From NCBI GenBank assembly GCA_034440615.1, contig JAOTOM010005146.1, positions 1,000,501-1,064,500 of the forward strand: DNA of 64,000 bases. The letters run 5' to 3'. A model generated the notes under the pieces. It had not been told where the DNA came from and ran no database searches. It was given only the letters and a program-made list of their open reading frames with translations. The stretch is from Ashinkailepas kermadecensis (taxonomy: Eukaryota > Arthropoda > Thecostraca > Neolepadidae). A program made the translations under genes and the position numbers. Shown piece after piece: positions 24,053 to 36,631 of this stretch; within the stretch, counting starts at the first letter, position 1; each line of letters opens with the position of its first letter.

Positions 24053-24099
24053 ACATTTGTCTGAAGCATGGCCGTGCCGGCCATGCTTCAGACAAATGT
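24053..24099. other. Perfect 47-nt inverted repeat (22-bp arms, 3-nt loop)
   Basis: The left arm runs 24,053-24,074, the loop is TGC, and the right arm runs 24,078-24,099. The centre reads GCATGGCCGTGCCGGCCATGC. Every base of the arms pairs. It lies directly after the last 30-bp repeat of module copy 2 and has no counterpart at the end of copy 1. It could be a fold-back created by repair, a regulatory stem-loop, or the terminal hairpin of an unrecognised element. Confidence 0.93.
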
Positions 24100-24698
24100 C
24101 GACGGTGGTGTAGCGGGAGCAATTAGGGACGATGGAGCGACGGGATGGGAGCGACGGGATGAGTGACGGGATGCGGGCCGGGTGGCGGCGCGCCTGCGGC
24201 AGATCTGCCGCCGCGCCGGTGCTGGTGACGCCTCGCGTCGTCAGGCTGCCGACCGCCTTTGATCGGCTGACACACGTGACGGCCAGGCCGGTTTTGTCGT
24301 GTGCAACGCGGATAGCACCGCAGCGCCGGATTACTCCGGACCCGGGTGCCGGCCGCCGGGCTGGACCCCATCCGCCACGGTTGTGTTTCTCACCACGCCA
24401 GTCCTGGAGCCGCGGCTGTGTTTTCGTCACACCACATGTGTCACTTCCTTCACATCGCAACGAGCAGGCTAGGCCTGATCTAAAATGTTGGACAATCACT
24501 TGAAGTACCAGGCTGGAATTTTAAGGCTGGTTCGTGGTATTTCACTGCATAGTGCAAGAAGTATCCCCACACAATACTGCACTCTGATGATGGGAGAAAT
24601 TCGGACGCGATCCGTGGAAAAAAGCCTAAGAAACAGGGACAATGAGGTTGGATAATACAAAAGGGAAGATATGCATAGCTGATGGCGTCTTGGGGAGA
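24100..24698. other. Unique GC-rich spacer
   Basis: Includes three short GCGACGGGATG-type repetitions at 24,136-24,172. Overlapping frames on both strands show no recognisable domain. Confidence 0.5.
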
Positions 24699-25051
24699 AA
24701 AGCCATCGGCCCATGGGCCTGCCCTCAGGTTTGGACTGTGCTGCTGTTAGAAGCCATCGGCCCATGAGCCTGCCCTCAGGCTCGGACTGTGCTGCTGTTG
24801 GAAGCCATCGGCCCATGAGCTCTCTCATTGGAAGCCATCGTCATCATGCGCCTGTCCTCAGGCTCAGAGTCTCTCCCATTGGAAGCCATCGGCCCATGAG
24901 CTCTCCCTCAAGCTCGGACTGTGCTCTCATTGGAAGCCATTGGCCCATGAGCCCTCCCTCAAGCTCGCACTGTGCTCTCATTGGAAGCCATCGGCCCATG
25001 AGCCCTCCCTCAAGCTTGGAGTGTGCTCTCATTGGAAGCCATCGCATTGTT
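24692..25051. repeat. Degenerate 45-57-bp minisatellite (about 7 copies)
   Basis: Units start with GGAAGCCATCGGCCCATGAG and differ in length by internal deletions. Copies share CTCAAGCTCGGACTGTGCT segments. Confidence 0.9.
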
Positions 25052-25984
25052 TCTTCTAGGAATGTTCAATAAAAAGCCTCCCAATTCAAAACATTAACAT
25101 TAACCCGCGCCGTCTCAGGGGTGGGTGGTCTTGTTACGCCCCCTAAAGCTGTCGGTCCGCAGATTGTGAAAAAACGGGCGCGTGGCAGCGCGCCGAAATT
25201 TGGCATGCCTTTTAACACATCAATTTAACATTTGTGCGAAAATTGTGAGATCAGGCCTTCCATGGTCACCGTGTTAGTGTAGATCAACTGAGGTCACTTC
25301 GAAGCAAGTTGAACCAGTCGTCACGTCTTAACGGATAAAGATATTTAAATGAAACTTTCAACGTTTGCTCATCTTTAGGGACACAAGATGATGCATATGA
25401 GGAGTTTTCAATTGTTTTTCGTTTTTGATGACTATTTTTCTCGCATATTTACCCAGTAGGGCTAACATAAAAGAGTCTGGCTAAAGCAAGCAGTTTTTAT
25501 TATTCAGTTAACTTAGCTGTTCATTCGAGACTTGTAGTTGGGTATATGTCTTTCCCTTGACATTTCGCACCTTTGCAATTTGGCCAAATTACATTTAGAA
25601 ATCGAGGTGATTTATTTTTCAGACTGTAATGCTCTAATACTCTGAATAAAAAAATTGGAGACAGACTATAATGTTCTATTGAAATCGGCCCATAACATTG
25701 GAGACAGACTATGATGCATTATTAATGCCCTGATAATATTAACATGCCAATTATCACTGTGACCATTACCATTGCCATCCTCCAAACTTCTTAACGGGCT
25801 GCAGCAAACCCCTGGGGGCTTTGTAGCTACGGCTTTCTCGGTTTTTACCTTGGGATATTTTTGGTGATAACTTTCCGCGGCGCTTGAAAAGGCGTCTCCA
25901 AAGCTTCAAAGAGCCTATGAGCAGCGACATCACGACTCCTCAAGGCTTGAGGACGCCCTCTCGGGTGGTGGCGCACCCCGCGCC
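25052..25984. other. AT-rich unique spacer
   Basis: Starts with an AATAAA hexamer at about 25,068 just past the repeat. GGAGACAGACTATAATG occurs twice near 25,650-25,720. No coding potential is evident on either strand in 25,070-25,850. Confidence 0.6.
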
Positions 25985-26146
25985 TCCACCTCCTCCACCG
26001 GACACCTTCACCGGACCTGGTCTCGGCACCAGAACACCTCCACCGGACCTGGTGTCGGCGCCAGGACACCTCCACCGGACCTAGTCTCGGCGCAAGAACA
26101 CCTCCACCGGACCTAGTCTCGGCGCCAGGACGCCTCCACCGGATAA
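25985..26146. repeat. 32-33-bp repeat (about 5 copies)
   Basis: Units contain CACCTCCACCGGACCTGGTC and TCGGCGCCAGGA, with modest divergence. Confidence 0.88.
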
Positions 26147-26407
26147 GTCTGAAATAATGCTGTCGAGGCCTGAGGAAGAACCGCGAAGACGTGTAAATGT
26201 TTGTAGATGACTGGGGCTTCCCATGACTGGCGGGATGGATGCTGGCTGACATTGCAGTGCGTCGTGGACCACATGTCAGTAGATAGGCGGTCGGCCGCAG
26301 GGCGCCGAGATGCCGCCGCCAGAGTCGTCACGACACCGTAATAAATGCTCTCCCGAGTGACCCATACTCCCATTACGAGTGGATAGCCCCACGTAGCCCG
26401 AGGCCGG

Positions 26408-29400
26408 CCGGCCCGGAGAGCGTGTGTCACGTGTCAGTGATGGTATGTGACGGTATGTGATGGTCTCGCTGCCAGTGATGTCCGGTGTGGGCCTGGGAGC
26501 GTGTGTCACGTGTCAGTGATGGTATGTGACGGTATGTGATGGTCTCGCTGCCAGTGATGTCCGGTGTGGGCCCGGAGAGCGTGTGTCACGTGTCAGTGAT
26601 GGTATGTGACGGTATGTGATGGTCTCGCTGCCAGTGATGTCCGGTGTGGGCCCGGAGAGCGTGTGTCACGTGTCAGTGATGGTATGTGACGGTATGTGAT
26701 GGTCTCGCTGCCAGTGATGTCCGGTGTGGGCCTGGGAGCGTGTGTCACGTGTCAGTGATGGTATGTGACGGTATGTGATGGTCTCGCTGCCAGTGATGTC
26801 CGGTGTGGGCCTGGGAGCGTGTGTCACGTGTCAGTGATGGTATGTGACGGTATGTGATGGTCTCGCTGCCAGTGATGTCCGGTGTGGGCCTGGGAGCGTG
26901 TGTCACGTGTCAGTGATGGTATGTGACGGTATGTGGTGGTCTCGCTGCCAGTGATGTCCGGTGTGGGCCTGGGAGCGTGTGTCACGTGTCAGTGATGGTA
27001 TGTGACGGTATGTGATGGTCTCGCTGCCAGTGATGTCCGGTGTGGGCCTGGGGGCGTGTGTCACGTGTCAGTGATGGTATGTGACGGTATGTGATGGTCT
27101 CGCTGCCAGTGATGTCCGGTGTGGGCCTGGGAGCGTGTGTCACGTGTCAGTGATGGTATGTGACGGTATGTGATGGTCTCGCTGCCAGTGATGTCCGGTG
27201 TGGGCCTGGGGGCGTGTGTCACGTGTCAGTGATGGTCTGTGACGATATGTGGTGGTCTCGCTGCCAGTGATGTCCGGTGTGGGCCTGGGAGCGTGTGTCA
27301 CGTGTCAGTGATGGTATGTGACGGTATGTGATGGTCTCGCTGCCAGTGATGTCCGGTGTGGGCCTGGAGAGCGTGTGTCACGTGTCAGTGATGGTATGTG
27401 ACGGTATGTGATGGTCTCGCTGCCAGTGATGTCCGGTGTGGGCCTGGGAGCGTGTGTCACGTGTCAGTGATGGTATGTGACGGTATGTGATGGTCTCGCT
27501 GCCAGTGATGTCCGGTGTGGGCCTGGGAGCGTGTGTCACGTGTCAGTGATGGTATGTGACGGTATGTGGTGGTCTCGCTGCCAGTGATGTCCGGTGTGGG
27601 CCTGGGAGCGTGTGTCACGTGTCAGTGATGGTATGTGACGGTATGTGATGGTCTCGCTGCCAGTGATGTCCGGTGTGGGCCTGGGGGCGTGTGTCACGTG
27701 TCAGTGATGGTATGTGACGGTATGTGATGGTCTCGCTGCCAGTGATGTCCGGTGTGGGCCTGGGAGCGTGTGTCACGTGTCAGTGATGGTATGTGACGGT
27801 ATGTGATGGTCTCGCTGCCAGTGATGTCCGGTGTGGGCCTGGGAGCGTGTGTCACGTGTCAGTGATGGTATGTGACGGTATGTGATGGTCTCGCTGCCAG
27901 TGATGTCCGGTGTGGGCCTGGGAGCGTGTGTCACGTGTCAGTGATGGTATGTGACGGTATGTGATGGTCTCGCTGCCAGTGATGTCCGGTGTGGGCCTGG
28001 GAGCGTGTGTCACGTGTCAGTGATGGTATGTGACGGTATGTGATGGTCTCGCTGCCAGTGATGTCCGGTGTGGGCCTGGGAGCGTGAGTCACGTGTCAGT
28101 GATGGTATGTGACGGTATGTGGTGGTCTCGCTGCCAGTGATGTCCGGTGTGGGCCTGGGAGCGTGTGTCACGTGTCAGTGATGGTATGTGACGGTATGTG
28201 GTGGTCTCGCTGCCAGTGATGTCCGGTGTGGGCCTGGGGGCGTGTGTCACGTGTCAGTGATGGTATGTGACGGTATGTGATGGTCTCGCTGCCAGTGATG
28301 TCCGGTGTGGGCCTGGGAGCGTGTGTCACGTGTCAGTGATGGTATGTGACGTATTGGTGTCTCGCTGCCAGTGATGTCCGGTGTGGGCCTGGGGGCGTGT
28401 GTCACGTGTCAGTGATGGTCTGTGACGGTATGTGATGGTCTCGCTGCCAGTGATGTCCGGTGTGGGCCTGGGAGCGTGTGTCACGTGTCAGTGATGGTAT
28501 GTGACGGTATGTGATGGTCTCGCTGCCAGTGATGTCCGGTGTGGGCCTGGGAGCGTGTGTCACGTGTCAGTGATGGTATGTGACGGTATGTGATGGTCTC
28601 GCTGCCAGTGATGTCCGGTGTGGGCCTGGGAGCGTGTGTCACGTGTCAGTGATGGTATGTGACGGTATGTGATGGTCTCGCTGCCAGTGATGTCCGGTGT
28701 GGGCCTGGGAGCGTGTGTCACGTGTCAGTGATGGTATGTGACGGTATGTGATGGTCTCGCTGCCAGTGATGTCCGGTGTGGGCCTGGGAGCGTGTGTCAC
28801 GTGTCAGTGATGGTATGTGACGGTATGTGATGGTCTCGCTGCCAGTGATGTCCGGTGTGGGCCTGGGAGCGTGTGTCACGTGTCAGTGATGGTATGTGAC
28901 GGTATGTGATGGTCTCGCTGCCAGTGATGTCCGGTGTGGGCCTGGGAGCGTGTGTCACGTGTCAGTGATGGTATGTGACGGTATGTGATGGTCTCGCTGC
29001 CAGTGATGTCCGGTGTGGGCCTGGGAGCGTGTGTCACGTGTCAGTGATGGTATGTGACGGTATGTGATGGTCTCGCTGCCAGTGATGTCCGGTGTGGGCC
29101 TGGGAGCGTGTGTCACGTGTCAGTGATGGTATGTGACGGTATGTGGTGGTCTCGCTGCCAGTGATGTCCGGTGTGGGCCTGGGAGCGTGTGTCACGTGTC
29201 AGTGATGGTATGTGACGGTATGTGATGGTCTCGCTGCCAGTGATGTCCGGTGTGGGCCTGGGAGCGTGTGTCACGTGTCAGTGATGGTATGTGACGGTAT
29301 GTGATGGTCTCGCTGCCAGTGATGTCCGGTGTGGGCCTGGGAGCGTGTGTCACGTGTCAGTGATGGTATGTGACGGTATGTGATGGTCTCGCTGCCAGTG

Positions 29401-30060
29401 ATGTCCGGTGTGGGCCTGGGAGCGTGTGTCACGTGTCAGTGATGGTATGTGACGGTATGTGATGGTCTCGCTGCCAGTGATGTCCGGTGTGGGCCTGGGA
29501 GCGTGTGTCACGTGTCAGTGATGGTATGTGACGGTATGTGATGGTCTCGCTGCCAGTGATGTCCGGTGTGGGCCTGGGAGCGTGTGTCACGTGTCAGTGA
29601 TGGTATGTGACGGTATGTGATGGTCTCGCTGCCAGTGATGTCCGGTGTGGGCCTGGGAGCGTGTGTCACGTGTCAGTGATGGTCTGTGACGGTATGTGAT
29701 GGTCTCGCTGCCAGTGATGTCCGGTGTGGGCCTGGGAGCGTGTGTCACGTGTCAGTGATGGTATGTGACGGTATGTGGTGGTCTCGCTGCCAGTGATGTC
29801 CGGTGTGGGCCTGGGAGCGTGTGTCACGTGTCAGTGATGGTATGTGACGGTATGTGATGGTCTCGCTGCCAGTGATGTCCGGTGTGGGCCTGGGAGCGTG
29901 TGTCACGTGTCAGTGATGGTATGGGATGGTATATGGTGGTATGTGACAGTGTCGTTGCCAGTGGTATTCGGTGTGACCCTGAGAACATGGGTCACGTGAC
30001 AGTGATGGTATGTGATGGTCTGTGATAGTTTCGCTGCCAGTGGTGTCAGGTGTGGCCCTC
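26408..30060. repeat. 79-bp minisatellite (about 44 copies), one CACGTG per unit
   Basis: Units of 79-80 bp contain GTGTCACGTGTCAGTGATGG and CTCGCTGCCAGTGATGTCCG. The interior is highly uniform. The last two units (29,920-30,060) are strongly diverged, the classic pattern of an array homogenised from the inside. The length is not a multiple of 3, so no long frames exist. Each unit carries the palindrome CACGTG inside TCACGTGT. Confidence 0.96.
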
Positions 30061-30600
30061 TGGAAGTAGTGGAAATTGCACCACCCAGTGCCGCTCCACT
30101 CACATTGCCCTTGCTCTGCACCTCGGTGGCTTTTGCGACACTTCTACCTGGTGTGGCTAATATCCAATGAGTGCGCGGTGGACAGAGCAGAGCCACGGCG
30201 AGTGCCGTCCCACATTGAGTGACGCTGGCGGGTGTCGGGCACCGATGAGTGCCAAGTGAAGGGCACCAGCTGAGTCCCAGCGGGTATTTGATGCCGCGTT
30301 TATGCAGGCCGATGTACCATCCACGTCACTGGCGCCTGTTCCGTCACGATTTGCCAGAGCTATGCAGCTTCATGTGCATGCTGCGACTTTGTGCTTCAGA
30401 CGGAATGCCGACAATGCAGCGGTTCTGAACGCGCGCCAGTCACTATCGCCGGGACAGTAGAGAGCCACCGCCTATACAACGTGGGCGGTCCGAGAAACAA
30501 GAACATGATCCACCGTCACTGCAGATGGATCGACATGAGGACTGAATGCCGATGAACGCCTCGCTTCCAGCACAAATGCTTCCAGCTCCGGCACCAATAT
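30061..30600. other. Unique spacer
   Basis: GC-balanced sequence with no recognisable gene, transposon domain or tandem repeat. Confidence 0.5.
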
Positions 30601-31622
30601 TCCACCGCCAGTGACACTCCTGCACCTCCCCCACTGATGAGAGGACTCCTAGCGCTAACATCCCACAGCTGGTGGCACTCCTGCGCCTCTCCCCCATCGC
30701 TGGTAGTACTCCTGCACCTCGCCCCATCGATGGTGGTACTCCTGCACCTCTCCCCACCGCTGGTGGCACTCCTGCGCCTCTCCCCCATCGCTGGTGGCAC
30801 TCCTGCACCTCGCCCCATCGCTGGTAGTACTCCTGCACCTCGCCCCATCGATGGTGGTACTCCTGCACCTCTCCCCACCACTGGTGGTACTCCTGCACCT
30901 CTCCCCACCACTGGTGGTACTCCTGCACCTCTCCCCACCACTGGTGGTACTCCTGCACCTCTCCCCACCACTGGTGGTACTCCTGCACCTCTCCCCACCA
31001 CTGGTGGCACTCCTGCGCCTCTCCCCCCATCGCTGGTAGTACTCCTGCACCTCGCCCCATCGATGGTGGTACTCCTGCACCTCTCCCCACCACTGGTGGT
31101 ACTCCTGCACCTCGCCCCACCACTGGTGGTACTCCTGCACCTCTCCCCACCACTGGTGGTACTCCTGCACCTCTCCCCACCACTGGTGGCACTCCTGCGC
31201 CTCTCCCCCATCGCTGGTAGTACTCCTGCACCTCTCCCCATCGCTGGTGGTACTCCTGCACCTCTCCCCACCACTGGTGGTACTCCTGCACCTCTCCCCA
31301 CCACTGGTGGCACTCCTGCACCTCTCCCCACCACTGGTGGTACTCCTGCACCTCTCCCCACCACTGGTGGCACTCCTGCGCCTCTCCCCCATCGCTGGTA
31401 GTACTCCTGCACCTCGCCCCATCGCTGGTGGTACTCCTGCACCTCGCCCCACCACTGGTGGTACTCCTGCACCTCTCCCCACCACTGGTGGCACTCCTGC
31501 GCCTCTCCCCCATCGCTGGTAGTACTCCTGCACCTCGCCCCATCGATGGTGGTACTCCTGCACCTCTCCCCACCACTGGTGGTACTCCTGCACCTCTCCC
31601 CACCACTGGTGGCACTCCCAGC
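30601..31622. repeat. 30-bp minisatellite (about 33 copies)
   Basis: Units of 30 bp with core GGTGGTACTCCTGCACCTCT and CCCCACCACT. Variants are CATCGCTGGTAG and CATCGATGGTGG. The 3n unit length leaves all plus and minus frames open, producing proline-rich or tryptophan/glutamate-rich pseudo-proteins. Confidence 0.96.
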
Positions 31623-31959
31623 ACTTGTCCTCCTCCGCGGCCGACGGAAATGTATGAACATATTTTCCAAAGTGATTTGATATGCAGTGTGGGAAGGAAT
31701 GCGCTAGTAAAAAGAGAAAAGTACGAAATGCGTATTTGCTTGTCCGGACGGGCGACATATGGAGATACCTGATTATTGCAGACAGAAACAACAACATGGA
31801 GAGCATGGCCATGTCCAAGCGCAAACCAACTCCAGTGGAGTAGCTCGAAAATATGTGGATGTGCGAAACGATCTAAGCTTCACCTTGTCCATCATGATCG
31901 ACTCGTCCTTGCGTGATATGGTTTATTATGTTTCACCAGACCTTTCAATCCACCTAATC
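31623..31959. other. Unique spacer
   Basis: About 340 bp of non-repetitive sequence with no recognisable gene. Confidence 0.5.
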
Positions 31960-32055
31960 CTCGAGTTAAGGGCACTCAAGTTAAGGGCCACCCGAGTTAA
32001 TGGTCACTCGAGTTAAGGGCCACCAGAGTTAAGGGCCTCTCGAGTTAAGGGTCAC
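31960..32055. repeat. 16-20-bp repeat
   Basis: About five to six copies of a unit resembling CTCGAGTTAAGGGCCACC. Confidence 0.88.
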
Positions 32056-32242
32056 CATGGATGTGGACGTTTCCATGTGTAGCACAAATAATGCTAATAC
32101 AAAATTCGTGGCACTTAGCCTCCGCCCCTGTAGTGGCAACCCTGGTCACCAACGCCATGCCATGCTGGTACAGATTACAGACCCAGCTTCAATCCATTCA
32201 CCCGGCCTGCATCTCACCAAGGAGCTGCGGTCACTCTGCCTC

Positions 32243-32424
<182 letters not shown>

Positions 32425-33269
32425 TTACTCACGGAATGCATGTGCACTTGCCAATGCACTTGGCAAATCTGCATGCTGTGTTTACCAGCGTCATTAAGTG
32501 CTCCCATCTTGAGCTGCGAGCTGGGCCGGCATCGGGTGCAAGGGTGCAATCATGGTAGTCAGCTGAGCTGAGGTCGGGTCATGCACCGACGTTCACACGG
32601 AACAGGGTGTGGCGTCATTGCGTCCGGCATGCTCGGGTCAGGAGCTGCTGCGACCTCAGCACGAGCACGTGCCCTCGGCTTAATGTCAGGTCATCAAAGG
32701 TCGTCGGTGTGCTGCAGAAGTGAGGCAAGTGGCGATGCCCCACAATGCTGATGGACACCACGGCTACAAGTCGTTTTCAAATTGATTGCTTCCGGTCACG
32801 CCATGGGATCAATGGGTGAACAATGCCGGACTATCCGAGGTGTGGAGGACGGAGGCGTGCCACCGGTAATTTCAGTGAAAGGTTTACAAGATGACGTGTC
32901 CAGAGGCTTGGCGGCAGACGCCGTCGTTAGATGGCGAGTCATGAAGCTAGCAGGACGGAAAAATTGCCCGAGGCATGACAACCACCCACCATTCCTCTCT
33001 TTAAACACAACCCTGCGTGATCCTATTTCTAAGGGAAGGAGATGTACCCAGTAGCAAGGCAATGCAAGTAACTGTTTCAGTATCGCCCTCGGCGGCGATG
33101 TGCTGTATAAAGGCGCTGGCATACATTTCGGTGGGTTGTTGCCCTCTATGGCTGATTTACCCTCTATGGTCATACGTTTCGTATTTAACATGATATCTGA
33201 CGAATTAATATATTAATATGACAAACAAAACTGTAGAAAAATCAAACCTTCTAAAAATCCACAAATCCG
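32425..33269. other. Unique spacer
   Basis: Two overlapping frames on opposite strands (32,782-33,054 plus; 33,191-32,796 minus) show no recognisable domain. A TATAAAGG string at 33,105 resembles a core promoter TATA box, but no transcript can be tied to it. Confidence 0.45.
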
Positions 33270-33722
33270 TTCGGCGGATCACAGCACAACTCCCTCTGTC
33301 GTGTCCCGGTACACCTCCCTCTGACGTACCCCAGTACACCTCCCTCTGACGTACCCCGGTACACCTCCCTCTGACGTACCCCAGTACACCTCCCTCTGTC
33401 GTGTCTCAGTACACCGTCTGGCGTACCTTCAGTACACCTCTGTCTGGCGTACCTCCAGTACACCGTCTGGCGTACATTCAGCACACCGTCTGGCGTACCT
33501 TCAGTACACCTCTGTCTGGCGTACCTCCAGTACACCTCTGTCTGGCGTACCTCCAGCGGTACATCTCCGTCTGCCATACCTCCAGTACACCGTCTGACGT
33601 ACCTCCAGTACACCGTCTGATATGCCACAGTACACCTCTGTCTGGCTTACCTTCAGTACACCTCTATTTGGCGTACCTCCAGTACACCGTCTGGCGTACC
33701 TCCAGTGCATCTCCGTTTGAGA
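33270..33722. repeat. Degenerate 22-29-bp minisatellite
   Basis: About 17 diverged copies built on CAGTACACCTCCCTCTGACG and GTCTGGCGTACCTC. Unit length varies by deletion. Confidence 0.88.
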
Positions 33723-34194
33723 TACTGCCAGTCGTGCGAGCACAGCTCGCTCAGGGAATAACCAGCGAAGTCGTGCCGTATGATGGAAAACAGTAGGCGG
33801 AGCGCCGCACCTGAGGGAGGTGCCACTCTCGCACCAATAAGCTGCTGTATGTACGGCGCATCCGCCCGCAGAATCATACATGCGCAGAACGCAGACTGTG
33901 GGCACTGTTCAGCGTCGGGTCCCGCGCAAGAATAGGCCGGCACGCTACAGGCTGCCTTGTGCCTATATAGGCGGGCTGCCTATTGTCTAGTGCCTGCACA
34001 GGCGCACACATGGTGGTGCCAGTTGTTCCGGAACAGTACAAAGGAAGTGGGCTCGGGTGGCTATCGAACGGATTAGAAGTACTGGGGTAGGTGTGCAGCG
34101 ACACTAGCTCAGTCAGTGGGTTACCCAGCTCCATGGTCGCTGACATTGAGGTCAGAGGTCCTGACGAGTGCCGCCTGCCTGGTATCAGCACCTG
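33723..34194. other. Unique spacer
   Basis: About 470 bp with no recognisable coding or transposon signature. Confidence 0.5.
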
Positions 34195-34392
34195 TGTGAC
34201 GTCAGGTACCTGTAATGGTGTCAGGTGCCTACATGGTGTCAGGTACCTGTATGCCAGCAGATACCTATCCGGTATCAGATAGCTGTATGGTATCAGGTAC
34301 CTGTCCGGTATTAGGTACCTGCAGAACATCAGGTACCTGCATGGTATCAGGCACTTGCATGGTATCAGGTACCTGCTTGGTACCAGACGTGG
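34195..34392. repeat. Degenerate 18-21-bp repeat
   Basis: About ten copies of a unit close to TGGTATCAGGTACCTGCA. Several copies keep the GGTACC palindrome. Confidence 0.88.
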
Positions 34393-35469
34393 CGAAGCGC
34401 ACGACGATCTTCAACATCCGGTAAGACCTTTGCTGGCTTCCGTTCTCCTCCAGCGCAGCGAGTCGGGGTCTGGCCAGAATCCGACACAACATCCGACCAT
34501 GATCTTCGATCTCATACACGATCCGATCAGATTCTGGTGCACAATCAGCCACCTGCTGGCCATCACAGTGAAGGCAGATCAGATGCGGGCAGAGCGCAGG
34601 CTGAACACGTGTCTCCACGACCGTCCGAGGGAGGGAGCCGGGGTGAAGTCAGTGGTGTGCTGCTGGCCGGCACCGGTAAATTGACGTCATTAGGGAACTC
34701 CCAGACGAGTCGGAGACCCTCAGACGAGTCGGAGACTCTCAGAGATGAGAAACAGGCGACACTATAAACACGTAAAATTGTACTCACAGCGACGGGCCAA
34801 CCGTGTTGGGTAGACATAGGAATGCATGCCTTTAATGGACCATAAATAATGCACATTGGCAGCACTTTAGATCTGTGGCCTTCTCCATTTGCCAGGTAAT
34901 TTATCGACAGCACCCATGCATATGTCAAACACGGTGGCGTCACGCTGGCGCCACTGACGGCCAAACTGCATTGCTGCCCTACCTACTGCACACACATGCT
35001 CTTTGTTGATCACCAAGTTAGGCAGAATCGGACGCTATTGCATCCTTACCCGTTCGCCGGCACCCCACTCCCCGGAATTCGGGTTGCTTGCGCTGAATGT
35101 TGTGTTTGTTTCCTACAACGTCTTTGTCTTTCCTATACGGCGTGTCTAGTAATTAGTAAACAATCAATTATCAAGGTTAGCGCCTGTTGACACTTGGAAG
35201 GTTCGGCGATCGATGCAACATCGACACACAAGGCCAATGCCACCGTTCAGCTCAAACTGGAGTGCGAAATTTTTGGGCGTCTCTGCTCAACGAGGCAGCG
35301 GCAGGCCAGTGGGATTGGATGCTCGGGTGTTGACTGTGCGGTGAGCTGATCTGCCGAGTCGGGGGCCAGCAGTGCGTGCCAGTCGCTGGGGCCAGGTCGG
35401 CGCGGCGGGGCGTCCCCACGAGACACATACACGTATTTCCATGCGGAGGAAGCGAGATGCGTGCGGTGT
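34393..35469. other. Unique spacer
   Basis: A minus-strand frame (34,618-34,265) has two closely spaced Cys pairs but no recognisable fold. CCCAGACGAGTCGGAGA-type sequence is duplicated near 34,700. No gene is supported. Confidence 0.45.
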
Positions 35470-36627
35470 CGACCTGTCGGACACGTGACATCCCACTGAC
35501 AGTCGGAACCTGTCGGACACGTCACATCCCACTGACAGTGGGAACCTGTCGGACACGTGACATCCCACTGACAGTCCGAACCTGTCGGACACGTCACATC
35601 CCACTGACAGTGGGAACCTGTCGGACACGTCACATCCCACTGACAGTCGGAACCTGTCGGACACGTCACATCCCACTGACAGTCGGAACCTGTCGGACAC
35701 GTCACATCCCACTGACAGTGGGAACCTGTCGGACACGTGACATCCCACTGACAGTCGGAACCTGTCGGACACGTCACATCCCACTGACAGTCCGAACCTG
35801 TCGGACACGTCACATCCCACTGACAGTGGGAACCTGTCGGACACGTGACATCCCACTGACAGTCGGAACCTGTCGGACACGTCACATCCCACTGACAGTC
35901 GGAACCTGTCGGACACGTGACATCCCACTGACAGTCGGAACCTGTCGGACACGTGACATCCCACTGACAGTCGGAACCTGTCGGACACGTGACATCCCAC
36001 TGACAGTGGGAACCTGTCGGACACGTGACATCCCACTGACAGTCCGAACCTGTCGGACACGTCACATCCCACTGACAGTGGGAACCTGTCGGACACGTGA
36101 CATCCCACTGACAGTCCGAACCTGTCGGACACGTCACATCCCACTGACAGTGGGAACCTGTCGGACACGTCACATCCCACTGACAGTCGGAACCTGTCGG
36201 ACACGTCACATCCCACTGACAGTCGGAACCTGTCGGACACGTCACATCCCACTGACAGTGGGAACCTGTCGGACACGCCACATCCCACTGACAGTCGGAA
36301 CCTGTCGGACACGTCACATCCCACTGACAGTCGGAACCTGTCGGACACGTCACATCCCACTGACAGTCCGAACCTGTCGGACACGTGACATCCCACTGAC
36401 AGTCGGAACCTGTCGGACACGTCACATCCCACTGACAGTCGGAACCTGTCGGACACGTGACATCCCACTGACAGTCGGAACCTGTCGGACACGTGACATC
36501 CCACTGACAGTCGGAACCTGTCGGACACGCCACATCCCACTGACAGTCGGAACCTGTCGGACACGTCACATCCCACTGACAGTCGGAACCTGTCGGACAC
36601 GTCACATCCCACTGACAGTCGGAACCT
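35470..36627. repeat. 36-bp minisatellite B (about 32 copies)
   Basis: Units of 36 bp with core GGAACCTGTCGGACACGTCA and CATCCCACTGACAGT. It is unrelated to the 36-bp array at 0.7-7.4 kb. Units alternate irregularly between ACACGTGACA (contains CACGTG) and ACACGTCACA (contains ACGTCA), and between CAGTCGG, CAGTGGG and CAGTCCG. Confidence 0.96.
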
Positions 36628-36631
36628 TCAA

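Noticed and set aside
24053..24099. Helitron 3' terminal hairpin
   Set aside because: No CTRR end directly follows the stem-loop, and no matching 5' TC end or Rep/helicase sequence is seen.
26408..30060. CRISPR array
   Set aside because: Units are contiguous with no unique spacers, and the context is eukaryotic.
33100..33135. TATA-box promoter
   Set aside because: A TATAAAGG string alone with no downstream gene is not adequate evidence.
34265..34618. Possible zinc-binding protein (CPHLICLHC)
   Set aside because: Only two Cys pairs, no complete RING or knuckle spacing, and the frame runs into a degenerate repeat.
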